Below are positions 26,005 through 34,740 of a DNA stretch of 64,000 nt, in pieces (position 1 is the first letter of the stretch; each line of letters starts with the position of its first letter). The position numbers and the translations under genes were made by a program. Source of the DNA: Phycisphaeraceae bacterium (GTDB taxonomy: Bacteria > Planctomycetota > Phycisphaerae > Phycisphaerales > UBA1924); NCBI GenBank assembly GCA_020639195.1, contig JACKHB010000002.1:496001-560000 (forward strand). The letters are read 5' to 3'. Under the pieces are notes generated by a model. It did not search any database. It saw nothing but the letters and a program-made list of their open reading frames with translations, and was not told the origin of the DNA.

Positions 26005-27063
26005 TCAATCTTCCGGCAGCGGACACGATCCCCCGTGCTTGAGGTGGTAGTCCTGGTGATACTCCTCGGCCTCGAAGAACTCGCCGCCCACCTCCACCTG
26101 CGTCACGATCGACTTGCCCCTGTACCGGTCGCTCGCCCGGAGCTCGTCGATGTACGCCCGCGCCTCGTCGGCCTGCTCCGCATCGGCCGCGAAGATCGCC
26201 GAGCGATACTGCGTGCCGACGTCCGGCCCCTGGCGGTTGAGTGTGGTGGGGTTGTGGAACCTGAAGAACCACTCGAGCAACTCTCGATAGGACACGGCCT
26301 CGGGCACGAAGGTCACCCGCACGGTCTCGGCGTGTCCGGTGTCCTCGTAGCACACCTCCTTGTATGTCGGGTCGCTCGTCCGCCCGCCCATGTACCCGCT
26401 GACGGCGTCCACCACACCCGGCACCTGCTGGAACCGGTCCTCCACGCCCCAGAAGCACCCTCCGGCAAAGTACGCCGTCGCCGTCGACGCCGGGCGCGAC
26501 TCGGCAGGCAATTCCTCGCCCGCCTCGTGGAATGTCAGCGATGCCGAGTTCAGACAGTACCGCAGCCCCGTGGGCGCGGGCCCATCCTCAAACACATGCC
26601 CGAGATGTCCGCCGCAGCGCTCGCACATGATCTCGGTCCTGACCATGCCGTGCGTCTCATCGCGCTCGTACCGAATGTGATCGGGGTCGAATGGCTGGAA
26701 GAAGCTCGGCCATCCGCTCTTGGACTCGAACTTCGCATCGCTGGCAAACAGCGGCAGCCCGCAGAGCCGGCAGACGTACACGCCATCTTTGTGGTTGTCC
26801 ACGAGGTCGCCGCAGAACCGCGCTTCGGTGCCCTTACCCAGGATGATGTCGCGCTCCTCTGGCGTGAGCAAGCGGGCGAGTTCATCGATCCGCCCCTGCG
26901 ACAGACGCTTCAGGCTGTACGCGGACTTTGAGTACATCGGCGCTTCCCCGGCGGGCTCGGCAAGCCCGCGAACCGGCCTCCACCCCGCCGCGGCGAGCAG
27001 CATCCCCGCCGTCACCACCGCCGCGAGCACGAACACCAACGTCAGCCCGACTGCCTTCATCAT
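26005..27063 (-). CDS. msrBA: Membrane-anchored peptide methionine sulfoxide reductase, MsrB-MsrA fusion
   Basis: This 352-residue bifunctional enzyme repairs both diastereomers of methionine sulfoxide. A signal anchor (LTLVFVLAAVVTAGMLLAAA) places it at the cell membrane, facing outward. The MsrB domain (about 45-180) has the zinc Cys pairs CRLC and CERC and the catalytic Cys in LRYCLNSASL. The MsrA domain (about 192-345) has its catalytic Cys in GGCFWGVEDRF. Most known fusions are ordered MsrA-MsrB (PilB, MsrAB), whereas here MsrB comes first. Two Met codons begin the frame; either could be the start. Confidence 0.95.
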   Translation of the reverse strand: MMKAVGLTLVFVLAAVVTAGMLLAAAGWRPVRGLAEPAGEAPMYSKSAYSLKRLSQGRIDELARLLTPEERDIILGKGTEARFCGDLVDNHKDGVYVCRLCGLPLFASDAKFESKSGWPSFFQPFDPDHIRYERDETHGMVRTEIMCERCGGHLGHVFEDGPAPTGLRYCLNSASLTFHEAGEELPAESRPASTATAYFAGGCFWGVEDRFQQVPGVVDAVSGYMGGRTSDPTYKEVCYEDTGHAETVRVTFVPEAVSYRELLEWFFRFHNPTTLNRQGPDVGTQYRSAIFAADAEQADEARAYIDELRASDRYRGKSIVTQVEVGGEFFEAEEYHQDYHLKHGGSCPLPED

Positions 27064-27215
27064 GCGACTCCCTGGGGCGAGCGATTTCCGGCGACGACGC
27101 GGCCGCCGCCCGCGTTCCCCATCAAACCCGACAGGCGCTCCGATTATTGCTCCGACTTCGCTGGACCGGCAGGTCCGGATTCGGGTTGCGCGACCGACTC
27201 GGCCTTGAGGGAGTG

Positions 27216-27270
27216 GGTTTGCGCGCGCATCTCAGGAGTGTCGCCGGAAGGGAGCCGGTTTGCGCGCGCA
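27216..27270. repeat. Pair of GC-alternating direct repeats upstream of the kinase gene
   Basis: GGTTTGCGCGCGCA occurs at 27217-27230 and again at 27257-27270, separated by 26 bp. They lie about 60-115 bp before the kinase start, between the divergent msrBA and kinase genes. The alternating GCGCGCGC core is self-complementary, so each copy is also a short palindrome. It may be a regulator-binding pair or a chance GC feature. Confidence 0.4.
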
Positions 27271-27332
27271 AGGCGCGGGTGTCGGCCGTTGAAACCCTCT
27301 TTCTCTGAATGCCCTCCGGTACACTGCCATAC

Positions 27333-30300
27333 ATGGCCCATCCCGGCGACAAGCACGAGCCCACCGATCCGACCCGCGCGGATCCGCGCATCACCCAGGG
27401 CTCGACGATCGGCCACTACAGGCTGCTGGGCCGGCTGGGAGAGGGCGGCTTTGGCGTCGTGTGGGAGGCCGAGCAGACCGCGCCCGTCCGTCGGCGGGTC
27501 GCTCTGAAGATCATCAAGCCGGGGATGGACTCCAGCGCCGTGGTCGCCCGGTTCGAGGCCGAGCGCCAGGCCCTGGCCGTCATGGACCACCCCTGCATCG
27601 CCCGCGTCTACGACGGCGGGGCCACCGACGCGGGGTACCCGTACTTCGTCATGGAACTGGTCCGGGGCGAGCCGATCACCGACTTCTGCGACCGGCACCG
27701 CCTCACCATCCAGCGCCGCCTCGAACTGTTCATCAAGGTCTGCGAGGCCGTGCAGCACGCCCACATGAAGGGCGTGATCCATCGCGATCTCAAGCCATCC
27801 AACGTCCTGGCGTTCTACCAGTCCGACACGCCGCCGACGGACCCGCACGCGCCGTCCCCGCTCGAGGGCGTCGGCGTCAAGGTCATCGACTTCGGCGTCG
27901 CCAAGGCCCTGAACCAGCGCCTCAGCGAGCACACCATCTTCACCGATCGCGGCCAGATGATCGGCACGCCCGAGTACATGTCCCCCGAGCAGGCCGAGAT
28001 GTCGGGCGTGGACATCGACACCCGCTCGGACGTGTACTCGCTGGGCGTGCTGCTCTACGAACTGCTGACCGGCAGCCTGCCGTTCGATCCCGCGCAACTG
28101 CGTGCCGCGGCGTTCAACGAGATCCAGCGCATCATCCGCGAGGTCGAGCCGCCCAAGCCCAGCACGCGCCTGACGTCCGGCGTCGAAGCGCACTCGGCCG
28201 ATGCCATCGCCCACCGCCGGCGCACGGAGGTTCGACCGCTGACGGGCCTGCTGCGGCGCGATCTCGACTGGGTGGTGATGCGGTGCCTCGAGAAGGAGCG
28301 CGACCGCAGGTACGACACCCCCAACGCGCTGGCGATGGACCTGCGCCGATACCTGAGCGATGAGCCGGTGCTGGCGGGCCCGCCGAGCGTGCGGTACCGG
28401 CTGGGCAAGTTCGCGCGCAAGCACCGGGCCCCGCTGGGCGCGGCCATGATCGTTCTGTTTGTCCTGCTCGTCGGGATCGCTGGAACAACATTGGGGTTCA
28501 TTCGAGCCGACCAGCGGGCGGAGGCAGAGGCGATCGCCAAGGAGCGAGCCCAGCGCGCTGAGAAGGACGCCGCCGCCGCACTTGCCGAGCAGCGCCGACT
28601 CACCGACATGGCGGAAGATCTGGCGCAAACGACCAGAGAGGCAATGCAGACGATCGAGCACAATTCCTACATCGCGAACATCCAGATGGCGGGCGAGGCA
28701 TTGGATCGCCAGCAGTGGCTTGGCCTTCGCCAGAGGCTCGACGCATGTCCATTGTCGTCTCGACGCTGGGAGTGGGGATGGCTCAACGCCTGTGCAGACA
28801 ACTCGATTCTTGTCCTCGCCGGGCACACCGGGTCTGCAGTGCATGCCACCTTTGGTCCAGACGGCTCGCGGATTGTCACGGCAGCTTGGGACAATACCGC
28901 AAGAGTATGGGATTCACGCACAGGAGCATGCATCACGGTGCTCAAGGGACACCGCGCCCCGATCGTCTTTGCCAGTCTGAGCGGTGGCGGTACGCGGGTG
29001 GCAACCGCTTCACACGACAACACGGCAAGACTGTGGGATGCCAAATCTGGAGGATTGCTGTTTGATCTCGCGGGGCACACTGGGCCCGTTGTGTCAGCTT
29101 GCTTCTCATCGGACGGCAACGAACTGGTCACCGCGTCTCACGACGGCACCGCCAGAATCTGGGATTGCGAATCGGGGGAGGCTCTGGCTGTCCTTCGTGG
29201 GCATTCATCCAGAGTGCACTTCGCGTGCTTCAGTCCCCAAGGAGACCGTGTTGTCACCGCCTCACTCGACGGCACCGCCAGAATCTGGGATGCGGTCAGC
29301 GGCACGTCCATCGCTACGCTCTCGGGACACACAAACCCTCTGATGACCGCGAGCTTCAGTCGTGACGGAACGCGCCTCGTTACGGCGAGTCTGGATCGGA
29401 CTGCGCGGGTGTGGGACGCGCAGACAGGCGCGCGCGTGGCCGAGTTGGCCGGGCACGATGGAGTGGTCTTGCACGCAACGTTCAGCCCCGACGGCGAACG
29501 CGTCGCCACCGCGTCCGACGACGGCACGGGGCGGGTGTGGGACACCGAGTCGGGCACATCGATCGCCGTGCTGTCGGGGCACTCTCTCCCGGTCGAGTCC
29601 GTTGCCTTTTCGCCCGACGGAACCCAGGTCGTGTCGGCGTCCCGTGATCAGACGGCTCGGGTATGGGACGCAGCAACCGGCGCTCCGCTTGGCGTCCTGA
29701 CGGGATACACCGATTGGGTCAAGTCCGCGTCATACAACCGAGATGGCACGCTGATCGTGTCGGCAACTCGTGGGTTGTCGCCGCGAGTATGGAGCGCAGA
29801 AACCCGCCCCCCTGTGACCACGCTCGTCGGGCACGATCGGTCCGTATGGTCAGCCACGTTCTCGCCCGACAGTACTCGTGTGGTCACCGCCTGTGAGGAT
29901 GGCACCGCTCGAGTATGGAATGCCGACGCGGGCGCCGCGATCGGGGAGCTCAGCGGGCATTCGCAACGGGTCTGTTCCGCGATGTTCGATCCGAGTGGAG
30001 CGCGCATTGTCACAACGTCCAACGATGGAACCGCGCGCGTGTGGAACGCCTTGACCGGCCAAATGCTCACCGTCTTGTTCGGTCACTCCGGCCCGGTCGT
30101 CGCCGGAGAATTTAGCCCCAACGGCGAGATCATTGTGACGGCATCCGAGGATTCCACCGCCCGACTCTGGGATGTTGCGAACGCGAAGCCCATCCGAACA
30201 CTCTCAGGCCACAGTCGCGGACTGACGTGCGCGCGGATGAGCCCTGACGGGAAATGGGTTGTGACGGCATCAAAGGACAACTCGGCCCGAATCTGGGACG

Positions 30301-31352
30301 CAGCGACTGGCGAGATGGTCGTTGAATTGAGTGGGCACCGGAACTGGGTCAGGTATGCGGCATTCGATCAAAGCGGCACGCGTGTGGTCACCGCGTCTGT
30401 GGACCGAACCGCGAGAGTGTGGGACGTCGCGACCGGCGCTCAGATTGCCGAACTGAGAGGTCACACGGAATCGCTCAATTCCGCCCGCTTTGGATGCGAC
30501 GGGTTGAGAATCGTGACCGCATCGAACGATGGCACGGCGCGAGTATGGGACGCGACAGACGGCTCGCCATTGGTGACCCTCAGCGGACACTCCGGGGGTG
30601 TCAACTCAGCCGAGTTTTCGCCGGATGGTACCCGGATCATCACCGCATCGTCCGACGGCACGTCCCGAATCTGGGAAAGCCGGGCGTTCCGAGAGCGGTA
30701 CCCCGTGATCCAGATGATGCGGCAGGCACAGGCGAGAATGACGGAACTTGTTTCGGGGCGAATTGAGAAGGGCGAGGGGCTTGACGAAATCCAGGCGGCG
30801 ATCACGGCGAGCCCGGCGTTGCTGCCGGAAGAGCGGATCGCAGCGCTCGCGGAAATCAGGCGCTGGCGGGATCTGCGGAAACACGAGCAACAACAGGCCT
30901 CTGAGACCGCGCAGGATCTCAACAACTCGGCATGGCGTGCCGTGCGGTTCGCTCCTGTCGCGCCCGACGTTGCCGACGAGGCTGTTCAAGATGCGCGGCG
31001 CGCGCTCACCCTCGCTCCGGAGCATCCGTCATACATCAACACACTTGGCGTCGCGCTCTATCGCGCGAAGCGTTTCGCCGATGCGCTCGAGACGCTCACC
31101 CGATCCGACGCCCTCCATTCCTCTAGTGCAGTTGGCCCTCAACCTGCCGACCGTGCGTTCATCGCCATGGCGCTCTGGAGCCTGGGCCGCCACGATGAGG
31201 CGCGCGCGGCCCTGGCCACCTTCGAGAACCTGGCCGCGGAGGATCGCTGGAAGCAGGACGAGGAAACCCGGGTGTGGCTCCAGGAGGCCAGATCGTTGAT
31301 CTCGCCCGAGGCACACCCGCCCAAGCACCCCGGCGGCGCTCCCCCCGATTGA
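27333..31352 (+). CDS. Ser/Thr protein kinase with transmembrane helix and 15 WD40 repeats
   Basis: A Hanks-type kinase of 1339 residues from ATG 27333 (ATG 27309 is possible). The kinase domain has the Gly loop GEGGFGVV (36-43), Lys59 in VALKII, HRD at 150-152 in IHRDLKPSN and DFG at 186-188. A transmembrane helix follows near 369-390, then a coiled-coil-like Glu/Arg/Ala segment (RAEAEAIAKERAQRAEKDAA). From about 493 to 1119 lie fifteen WD40 repeats of 42 residues; repeat 8 is degenerate. The C-terminal 220 residues include a TPR-like helical region (PSYINTLGVALYRAKRFADA). The kinase is therefore cytoplasmic and the propellers are on the other side of the membrane. Such fusions are typical of planctomycetes; no substrate is implied by neighbours. 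Confidence 0.95.
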   Translation: MAHPGDKHEPTDPTRADPRITQGSTIGHYRLLGRLGEGGFGVVWEAEQTAPVRRRVALKIIKPGMDSSAVVARFEAERQALAVMDHPCIARVYDGGATDAGYPYFVMELVRGEPITDFCDRHRLTIQRRLELFIKVCEAVQHAHMKGVIHRDLKPSNVLAFYQSDTPPTDPHAPSPLEGVGVKVIDFGVAKALNQRLSEHTIFTDRGQMIGTPEYMSPEQAEMSGVDIDTRSDVYSLGVLLYELLTGSLPFDPAQLRAAAFNEIQRIIREVEPPKPSTRLTSGVEAHSADAIAHRRRTEVRPLTGLLRRDLDWVVMRCLEKERDRRYDTPNALAMDLRRYLSDEPVLAGPPSVRYRLGKFARKHRAPLGAAMIVLFVLLVGIAGTTLGFIRADQRAEAEAIAKERAQRAEKDAAAALAEQRRLTDMAEDLAQTTREAMQTIEHNSYIANIQMAGEALDRQQWLGLRQRLDACPLSSRRWEWGWLNACADNSILVLAGHTGSAVHATFGPDGSRIVTAAWDNTARVWDSRTGACITVLKGHRAPIVFASLSGGGTRVATASHDNTARLWDAKSGGLLFDLAGHTGPVVSACFSSDGNELVTASHDGTARIWDCESGEALAVLRGHSSRVHFACFSPQGDRVVTASLDGTARIWDAVSGTSIATLSGHTNPLMTASFSRDGTRLVTASLDRTARVWDAQTGARVAELAGHDGVVLHATFSPDGERVATASDDGTGRVWDTESGTSIAVLSGHSLPVESVAFSPDGTQVVSASRDQTARVWDAATGAPLGVLTGYTDWVKSASYNRDGTLIVSATRGLSPRVWSAETRPPVTTLVGHDRSVWSATFSPDSTRVVTACEDGTARVWNADAGAAIGELSGHSQRVCSAMFDPSGARIVTTSNDGTARVWNALTGQMLTVLFGHSGPVVAGEFSPNGEIIVTASEDSTARLWDVANAKPIRTLSGHSRGLTCARMSPDGKWVVTASKDNSARIWDAATGEMVVELSGHRNWVRYAAFDQSGTRVVTASVDRTARVWDVATGAQIAELRGHTESLNSARFGCDGLRIVTASNDGTARVWDATDGSPLVTLSGHSGGVNSAEFSPDGTRIITASSDGTSRIWESRAFRERYPVIQMMRQAQARMTELVSGRIEKGEGLDEIQAAITASPALLPEERIAALAEIRRWRDLRKHEQQQASETAQDLNNSAWRAVRFAPVAPDVADEAVQDARRALTLAPEHPSYINTLGVALYRAKRFADALETLTRSDALHSSSAVGPQPADRAFIAMALWSLGRHDEARAALATFENLAAEDRWKQDEETRVWLQEARSLISPEAHPPKHPGGAPPD
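28810..30690 (+). repeat. 15 tandem WD40-encoding repeats of 126 bp
   Basis: Fifteen copies of a 42-codon unit with consensus LSGHTxxVxSAxFSPDGTRxV, then TASxDGTARVWDAxTG, run without gaps within the kinase gene. The unit length is nearly constant, while identity at DNA level is moderate, so the copies diverged long ago rather than by recent slippage. Repeats 1-7 and 9-15 keep the Gly-His and Trp-Asp pairs; repeat 8 (about 29692-29817) lacks both the Gly-His and the Asp in Trp-Asp. Confidence 0.85.
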
Positions 31353-31415
31353 CGGCCGCCGATCCGGCAACGCGCAGGACCCAACGCGAGGATTCGTGCG
31401 TCATTCCGACCCGCG

Positions 31416-32633
31416 CTACTTCCGCTTCTCTCCCCCCACCATCGCCTCCACCTCTTCCACGCCCTTGGGGATCATCCTCGTTAGGTTCGTCGCCCCCTTG
31501 GCCGTGATCAGCACATCGTCCTCGATCCGCACGCCGATCTTCCTGTCGCGCAGGTAGATCCCCGGCTCGATCGTGATGACCGCCCCCGGCTTGAGCGGCT
31601 GATCCGGGCTCGCGTCATGCACCTCGAGGCCGAGGTGGTGCCCGATCCCGTGCATGTACTGATCGCCGTGCCCGGCCTTCTCGATGATCGCCCGCGCCGC
31701 CCCGTCGATCTCGTGGAACTGCACGCCCGGCTTGCACGCCCGGATCGCCGCCTCCTGCGCGCGGAGCACAATCTCGTACACCTCGCGCTGCTCCTTCGTG
31801 AACTTGCCGGTGGCCGGGTACGTCCGCGTCACGTCCGCGGCGTAGCCCTCCACGCTCGCCGCGGCGTCGATGCACACCAGGTCCCCCGCCTCCACCGGCC
31901 GGTCGTTGGCCCCGTAGTGCAGGATCGTGCTGTTGACACCCGCGCCCACGATCGGCTCGTACGGGATGCCCGTCGCCCCGTGGTCCTGGAACGTCCGCTC
32001 CAGGGCCCGGTGCAGATCGCGCTCGTTGACGCCCGGGCGCAGCACGCGGGCCGCGGCGGCGTGCCCCGCCGCCGTCGCGTCGATCGCCTTCTTGATCAGG
32101 TCGATCTCGGGCTTGCTCTTGGCGGCGCGCAGCTCGGGCAGGATGTCCGTGCGGTCCTCGATGGATACGCCGATGACCCGCTCGGCGATCTTGCGGAACA
32201 CCGCCAGGTCCGGCGACACCGGCGACTCGTAGCTCGGGAACTGGTGCAGGCAGGCGAGCTTCTTCGCCCGGCGCGCCGCCATCGTCACCACCCGTGCAAG
32301 GTAGTTCGTCCGCATGATTCGGTCCATGCCGGTGCGCTTCCGCAGCGCCTCATCGATGGGATCGCGCAAACCGTCCCACGTCTCCATGTCCGGGTCGCGC
32401 GGGCGCAGGAAGAGCACGCAGCGGCGCGTCGGGTCCGGGTTCTTGGGCTCGAAGAGCAAGGCCGCGCCCGGCTCCTCGCGCACGCCCGTCAGATACAGAA
32501 AGTCGCTCTGGGGCACGAACCGCCCGTGCAGCGTGTGCCCGCCGTCTCCGGCGAAGACCACGCCGACGCTCCCCTTGAGCGCCCGCATCACCCTCTCGCG
32601 CCGGGCCCTGTACTCGCTCGTGCCAATCGCCAT
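31416..32633 (-). CDS. pepP: Xaa-Pro aminopeptidase (aminopeptidase P, M24B)
   Basis: A 405-residue dinuclear metallopeptidase that removes N-terminal residues preceding proline. An N-terminal creatinase-like domain (about 1-165) begins YRARRERVMRALKGSVGVVF and includes QSDFLYLTGVREEPGAALLF. The pita-bread catalytic domain has the ligands Asp in LVCIDAAA, Asp in GYAADVTRTYP, His in MHGIGHHLGLEVHD, Glu in ITIEPGIYL and Glu in VRIEDDVLI. The usual D-x-G after the first Asp is D-A-A here, a mild deviation. It is convergent with the kinase gene, and 81 bp separate its start from the next minus-strand gene end. Confidence 0.95.
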   Translation of the reverse strand: MAIGTSEYRARRERVMRALKGSVGVVFAGDGGHTLHGRFVPQSDFLYLTGVREEPGAALLFEPKNPDPTRRCVLFLRPRDPDMETWDGLRDPIDEALRKRTGMDRIMRTNYLARVVTMAARRAKKLACLHQFPSYESPVSPDLAVFRKIAERVIGVSIEDRTDILPELRAAKSKPEIDLIKKAIDATAAGHAAAARVLRPGVNERDLHRALERTFQDHGATGIPYEPIVGAGVNSTILHYGANDRPVEAGDLVCIDAAASVEGYAADVTRTYPATGKFTKEQREVYEIVLRAQEAAIRACKPGVQFHEIDGAARAIIEKAGHGDQYMHGIGHHLGLEVHDASPDQPLKPGAVITIEPGIYLRDRKIGVRIEDDVLITAKGATNLTRMIPKGVEEVEAMVGGEKRK

Positions 32634-32715
32634 GCGTTCCTCCCATGCGAGCCCGACGGTAGGGCCCCACGCGAGCTGGGCCCGCGAGTTGAACCGGGAT
32701 CGGTGTCACAGGCTG

Positions 32716-33090
32716 CTAGTTTGAGAGCGCCGCTCGGAGTCGCTCCCCCACCAGCGCCCGGTTCAGCTCCGCCTTGCCAAAGCCCGGCAGCGCGCCGTTG
32801 GCCTGCGCCATCGCCTGCGCATCGGCGAAGTTGCTCACCAGGATCATCGCCGGCGCGCTCGCGCCCCGGCGATCGCGGATCTCACGGATCAGCTCGACGC
32901 CCGAGGCGTTCGTGAAGGCCCCGTCCAGCCGCCGATTGATCAGCAGCAGCGCCGCGCCGGGCGCGAGCGACTCGAGCGAGGCGTCGTCGTCGGCCCGCTT
33001 CACGTCGCGATCCGGCGCCACCCGATGCACCACGTTGCGGAGCAGGTACGCGTCGGGTCCGCAATGTCCAACCAGCACCACGTGGCTCAT
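32716..33090 (-). CDS. Receiver-like protein lacking the phosphoacceptor Asp
   Basis: The 124-residue product follows the response-regulator receiver fold: VVLVGHCGPDAYLLRNVVHR (strand 1 and helix 1), GAALLLINRRLDG (strand 3), SGVELIREIRDRRGASAPAM (helix 3) and a terminal LPGFGKAELNRALV (the conserved Lys region). At the phosphorylation site the family Asp is replaced by Asn (LLLIN), and the acidic pair after strand 1 is also absent. It is thus a pseudo-receiver that cannot be phosphorylated in the normal way. Its ATG overlaps the tilS stop by four bases (33087-33090), so it is translationally coupled to tilS. Confidence 0.7.
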   Translation of the reverse strand: MSHVVLVGHCGPDAYLLRNVVHRVAPDRDVKRADDDASLESLAPGAALLLINRRLDGAFTNASGVELIREIRDRRGASAPAMILVSNFADAQAMAQANGALPGFGKAELNRALVGERLRAALSN

Positions 33091-34136
33091 CCGTCCGTCC
33101 CCTCGTCCCCGACGCTCAGCACCACGCGCTTGCCATCGATGGCCAGCGAGGCCTCGCCCCACCCAAACCGCGTCGTCTCGCCGGATTGTTCCCCGATCGC
33201 CCGGGCCATTTGGTCCAGCGTCTCGTGGCCCAGCCGATCCAGCCCCCGTCCGTCGTCAAGGTCAAGCAGGCCCCGGCGAATGGTCTCGGCCAACACCACC
33301 GGCGATTCGCCCCGCAGGTCCGAGCGTTTCCAGATCAGTTTGTCCTGTTTTCGGTTCGCCCGGTCGATCATCTCTCTGGCACGCGCTCGCACCACCGCCC
33401 CCGCCCGGCGGATCAACTCGGCCGACGCCGCGGCGTGCGCGCCGGCTCGCGGATCGATCGCCAGAAGTTCGGGGAGCACGAATCGCCGCAGCCTGGCCCG
33501 CACGCGCGAGACGTCGAGATTCGTCGCGTCCTCCCGCCAGACCAAGCCGCATCGATCGCACAGATCTCGGGCCTCGACCCGGGTCACGCCGAGCATCGGC
33601 CGAATGAGGTGTGGCCCCGCTCGCCCCAGGTTTCGCCGGGGCCAGATCCCTCGTAGACCGTCGGACCCAGCCCCCCGTAACAACCGCATCAGGATCGTTT
33701 CGAGCTGGTCGTCCGCGTGGTGGCCGGTGGCGACAAACCGGCACTTCTGCTCCCGGGCCAGGTCCGCCAGCGCCCGGTACCGGCACATCCGGGCGTTGCC
33801 TTCGAGATTCCCTTCCAAGCGAGACACCCGGATCTCGCGCTGCACGAAGCCGAGCCCCAGGGCCATTGAGAACTCCCGGACCGAATCGCGGTCCCCCAGG
33901 GCCTCCTCGGACGATCGCATATCATGCACGACGTGGGCGACGACCACCTCCTGCGGCCTCGAACTCAACGCCAGCAGCAGTGCCGATGAGTCAGCCCCGC
34001 CCGAGCACGCCACCAGCGTGCGACGGTCGGTTTCTCGGTCCCGCCCGCCGCCGGTCAGTCGTCGCCACGACGCCAGGACGCGTCTCGCGACGGGGTCGTT
34101 GCGCTCTGGGGGCCTGATGCACGACGCGTCGCCCAC
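33087..34136 (-). CDS. tilS: tRNA(Ile)-lysidine synthetase
   Basis: TilS converts the wobble cytidine of tRNA-Ile(CAU) to lysidine, an essential step in decoding AUA. The PP-loop ATPase motif is TLVACSGGADSS (SGGADS, about 45-50). It is followed by the family strand VVAHVVHDMRSSEEALGDRD and ATGHHADDQLETILMRLLRG, then LIRPMLGVTR and the DATN element (EDATNLDVSRVRARLRRFVL). GTG 34136 starts the frame close to the PP-loop, 22 bp from the divergent gene; the longer frame is antisense to that gene. The C-terminal part is shorter than in E. coli, and substrate-binding lobes are reduced. Confidence 0.9.
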   Translation of the reverse strand: MGDASCIRPPERNDPVARRVLASWRRLTGGGRDRETDRRTLVACSGGADSSALLLALSSRPQEVVVAHVVHDMRSSEEALGDRDSVREFSMALGLGFVQREIRVSRLEGNLEGNARMCRYRALADLAREQKCRFVATGHHADDQLETILMRLLRGAGSDGLRGIWPRRNLGRAGPHLIRPMLGVTRVEARDLCDRCGLVWREDATNLDVSRVRARLRRFVLPELLAIDPRAGAHAAASAELIRRAGAVVRARAREMIDRANRKQDKLIWKRSDLRGESPVVLAETIRRGLLDLDDGRGLDRLGHETLDQMARAIGEQSGETTRFGWGEASLAIDGKRVVLSVGDEGTDG

Positions 34137-34158
34137 GAGCCGATGGTAGGGAAACCCG

Positions 34159-34734
34159 ATGGCGCAGGAAGCGCACAGCCCGCCGACCGAGCAACTCCCG
34201 TTGGGGCCATCGCAGCCCGCGTCGCTGGTCGGTGAGAATGGCCAGGCGATCCAGCCGGACTCGCCGCCGGACAAGGGAAACACCTGGCTGCCGACGGCGC
34301 TCGCCCTGGTCGGCTTCGTCGCAATCATCTGGACGTTGCTGCGGAGCTTTCGGCGCAACAAGCGGCGCGGTACGGAACTCAAGGTCCCGCCGCGAGAGCG
34401 GATCGAACGGATCCGAACCGAGGCCAGCGGGCGCGAGGGCCTCGACTCGCTGATGGCCGATGCACTCGAACTCTCGCAGCGCCTCGCGGCCCAACTCGAC
34501 ACCAAGGCCGAGTACCTCGAGCAGTTGCTGGCCCGGGCCGACCAGGCGATCGCCCGCCTGGACGAGCCGCACGACCACCTCGCGAATCAACCGCGGCACG
34601 AGCCGGCCACCGATCCGGGCCATCGGCGCGTGTATGACTTGGCAGATTCCGGGCTCGACTCGCTGGAGATCGCCCGCCGACTGGACCAGCCGCGAGGACA
34701 GGTCGAACTCATCCTCGCCCTGCGCCGGGCCTAG
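34159..34734 (+). CDS. Single-pass membrane protein with C-terminal HTH-like segment
   Basis: This 191-residue protein has a Pro/Gln-rich N-terminal tail, one transmembrane helix (WLPTALALVGFVAIIWTLLR, about 44-63), a basic stop, a coiled-coil-like cytoplasmic helix (LSQRLAAQLDTKAEYLEQLL, then ARADQAIARL) and a final helix-turn-helix-like element (YDLADSGLDSLEIARRLDQP). That last element resembles DUF2802/DUF6115-type proteins, in which a short HTH follows a membrane-anchored coiled coil. Function is unknown. It is divergent from tilS (22-bp gap) and ends 6 bp before the convergent MATE gene. Confidence 0.75.
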   Translation: MAQEAHSPPTEQLPLGPSQPASLVGENGQAIQPDSPPDKGNTWLPTALALVGFVAIIWTLLRSFRRNKRRGTELKVPPRERIERIRTEASGREGLDSLMADALELSQRLAAQLDTKAEYLEQLLARADQAIARLDEPHDHLANQPRHEPATDPGHRRVYDLADSGLDSLEIARRLDQPRGQVELILALRRA

Positions 34735-34740
34735 CCACCG

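Noticed and set aside
28810..30690. Possible CRISPR-like array because of 126-bp periodicity
   Set aside because: The repeats are coding, in frame and diverged WD40 units with no spacer and no palindromic repeat.
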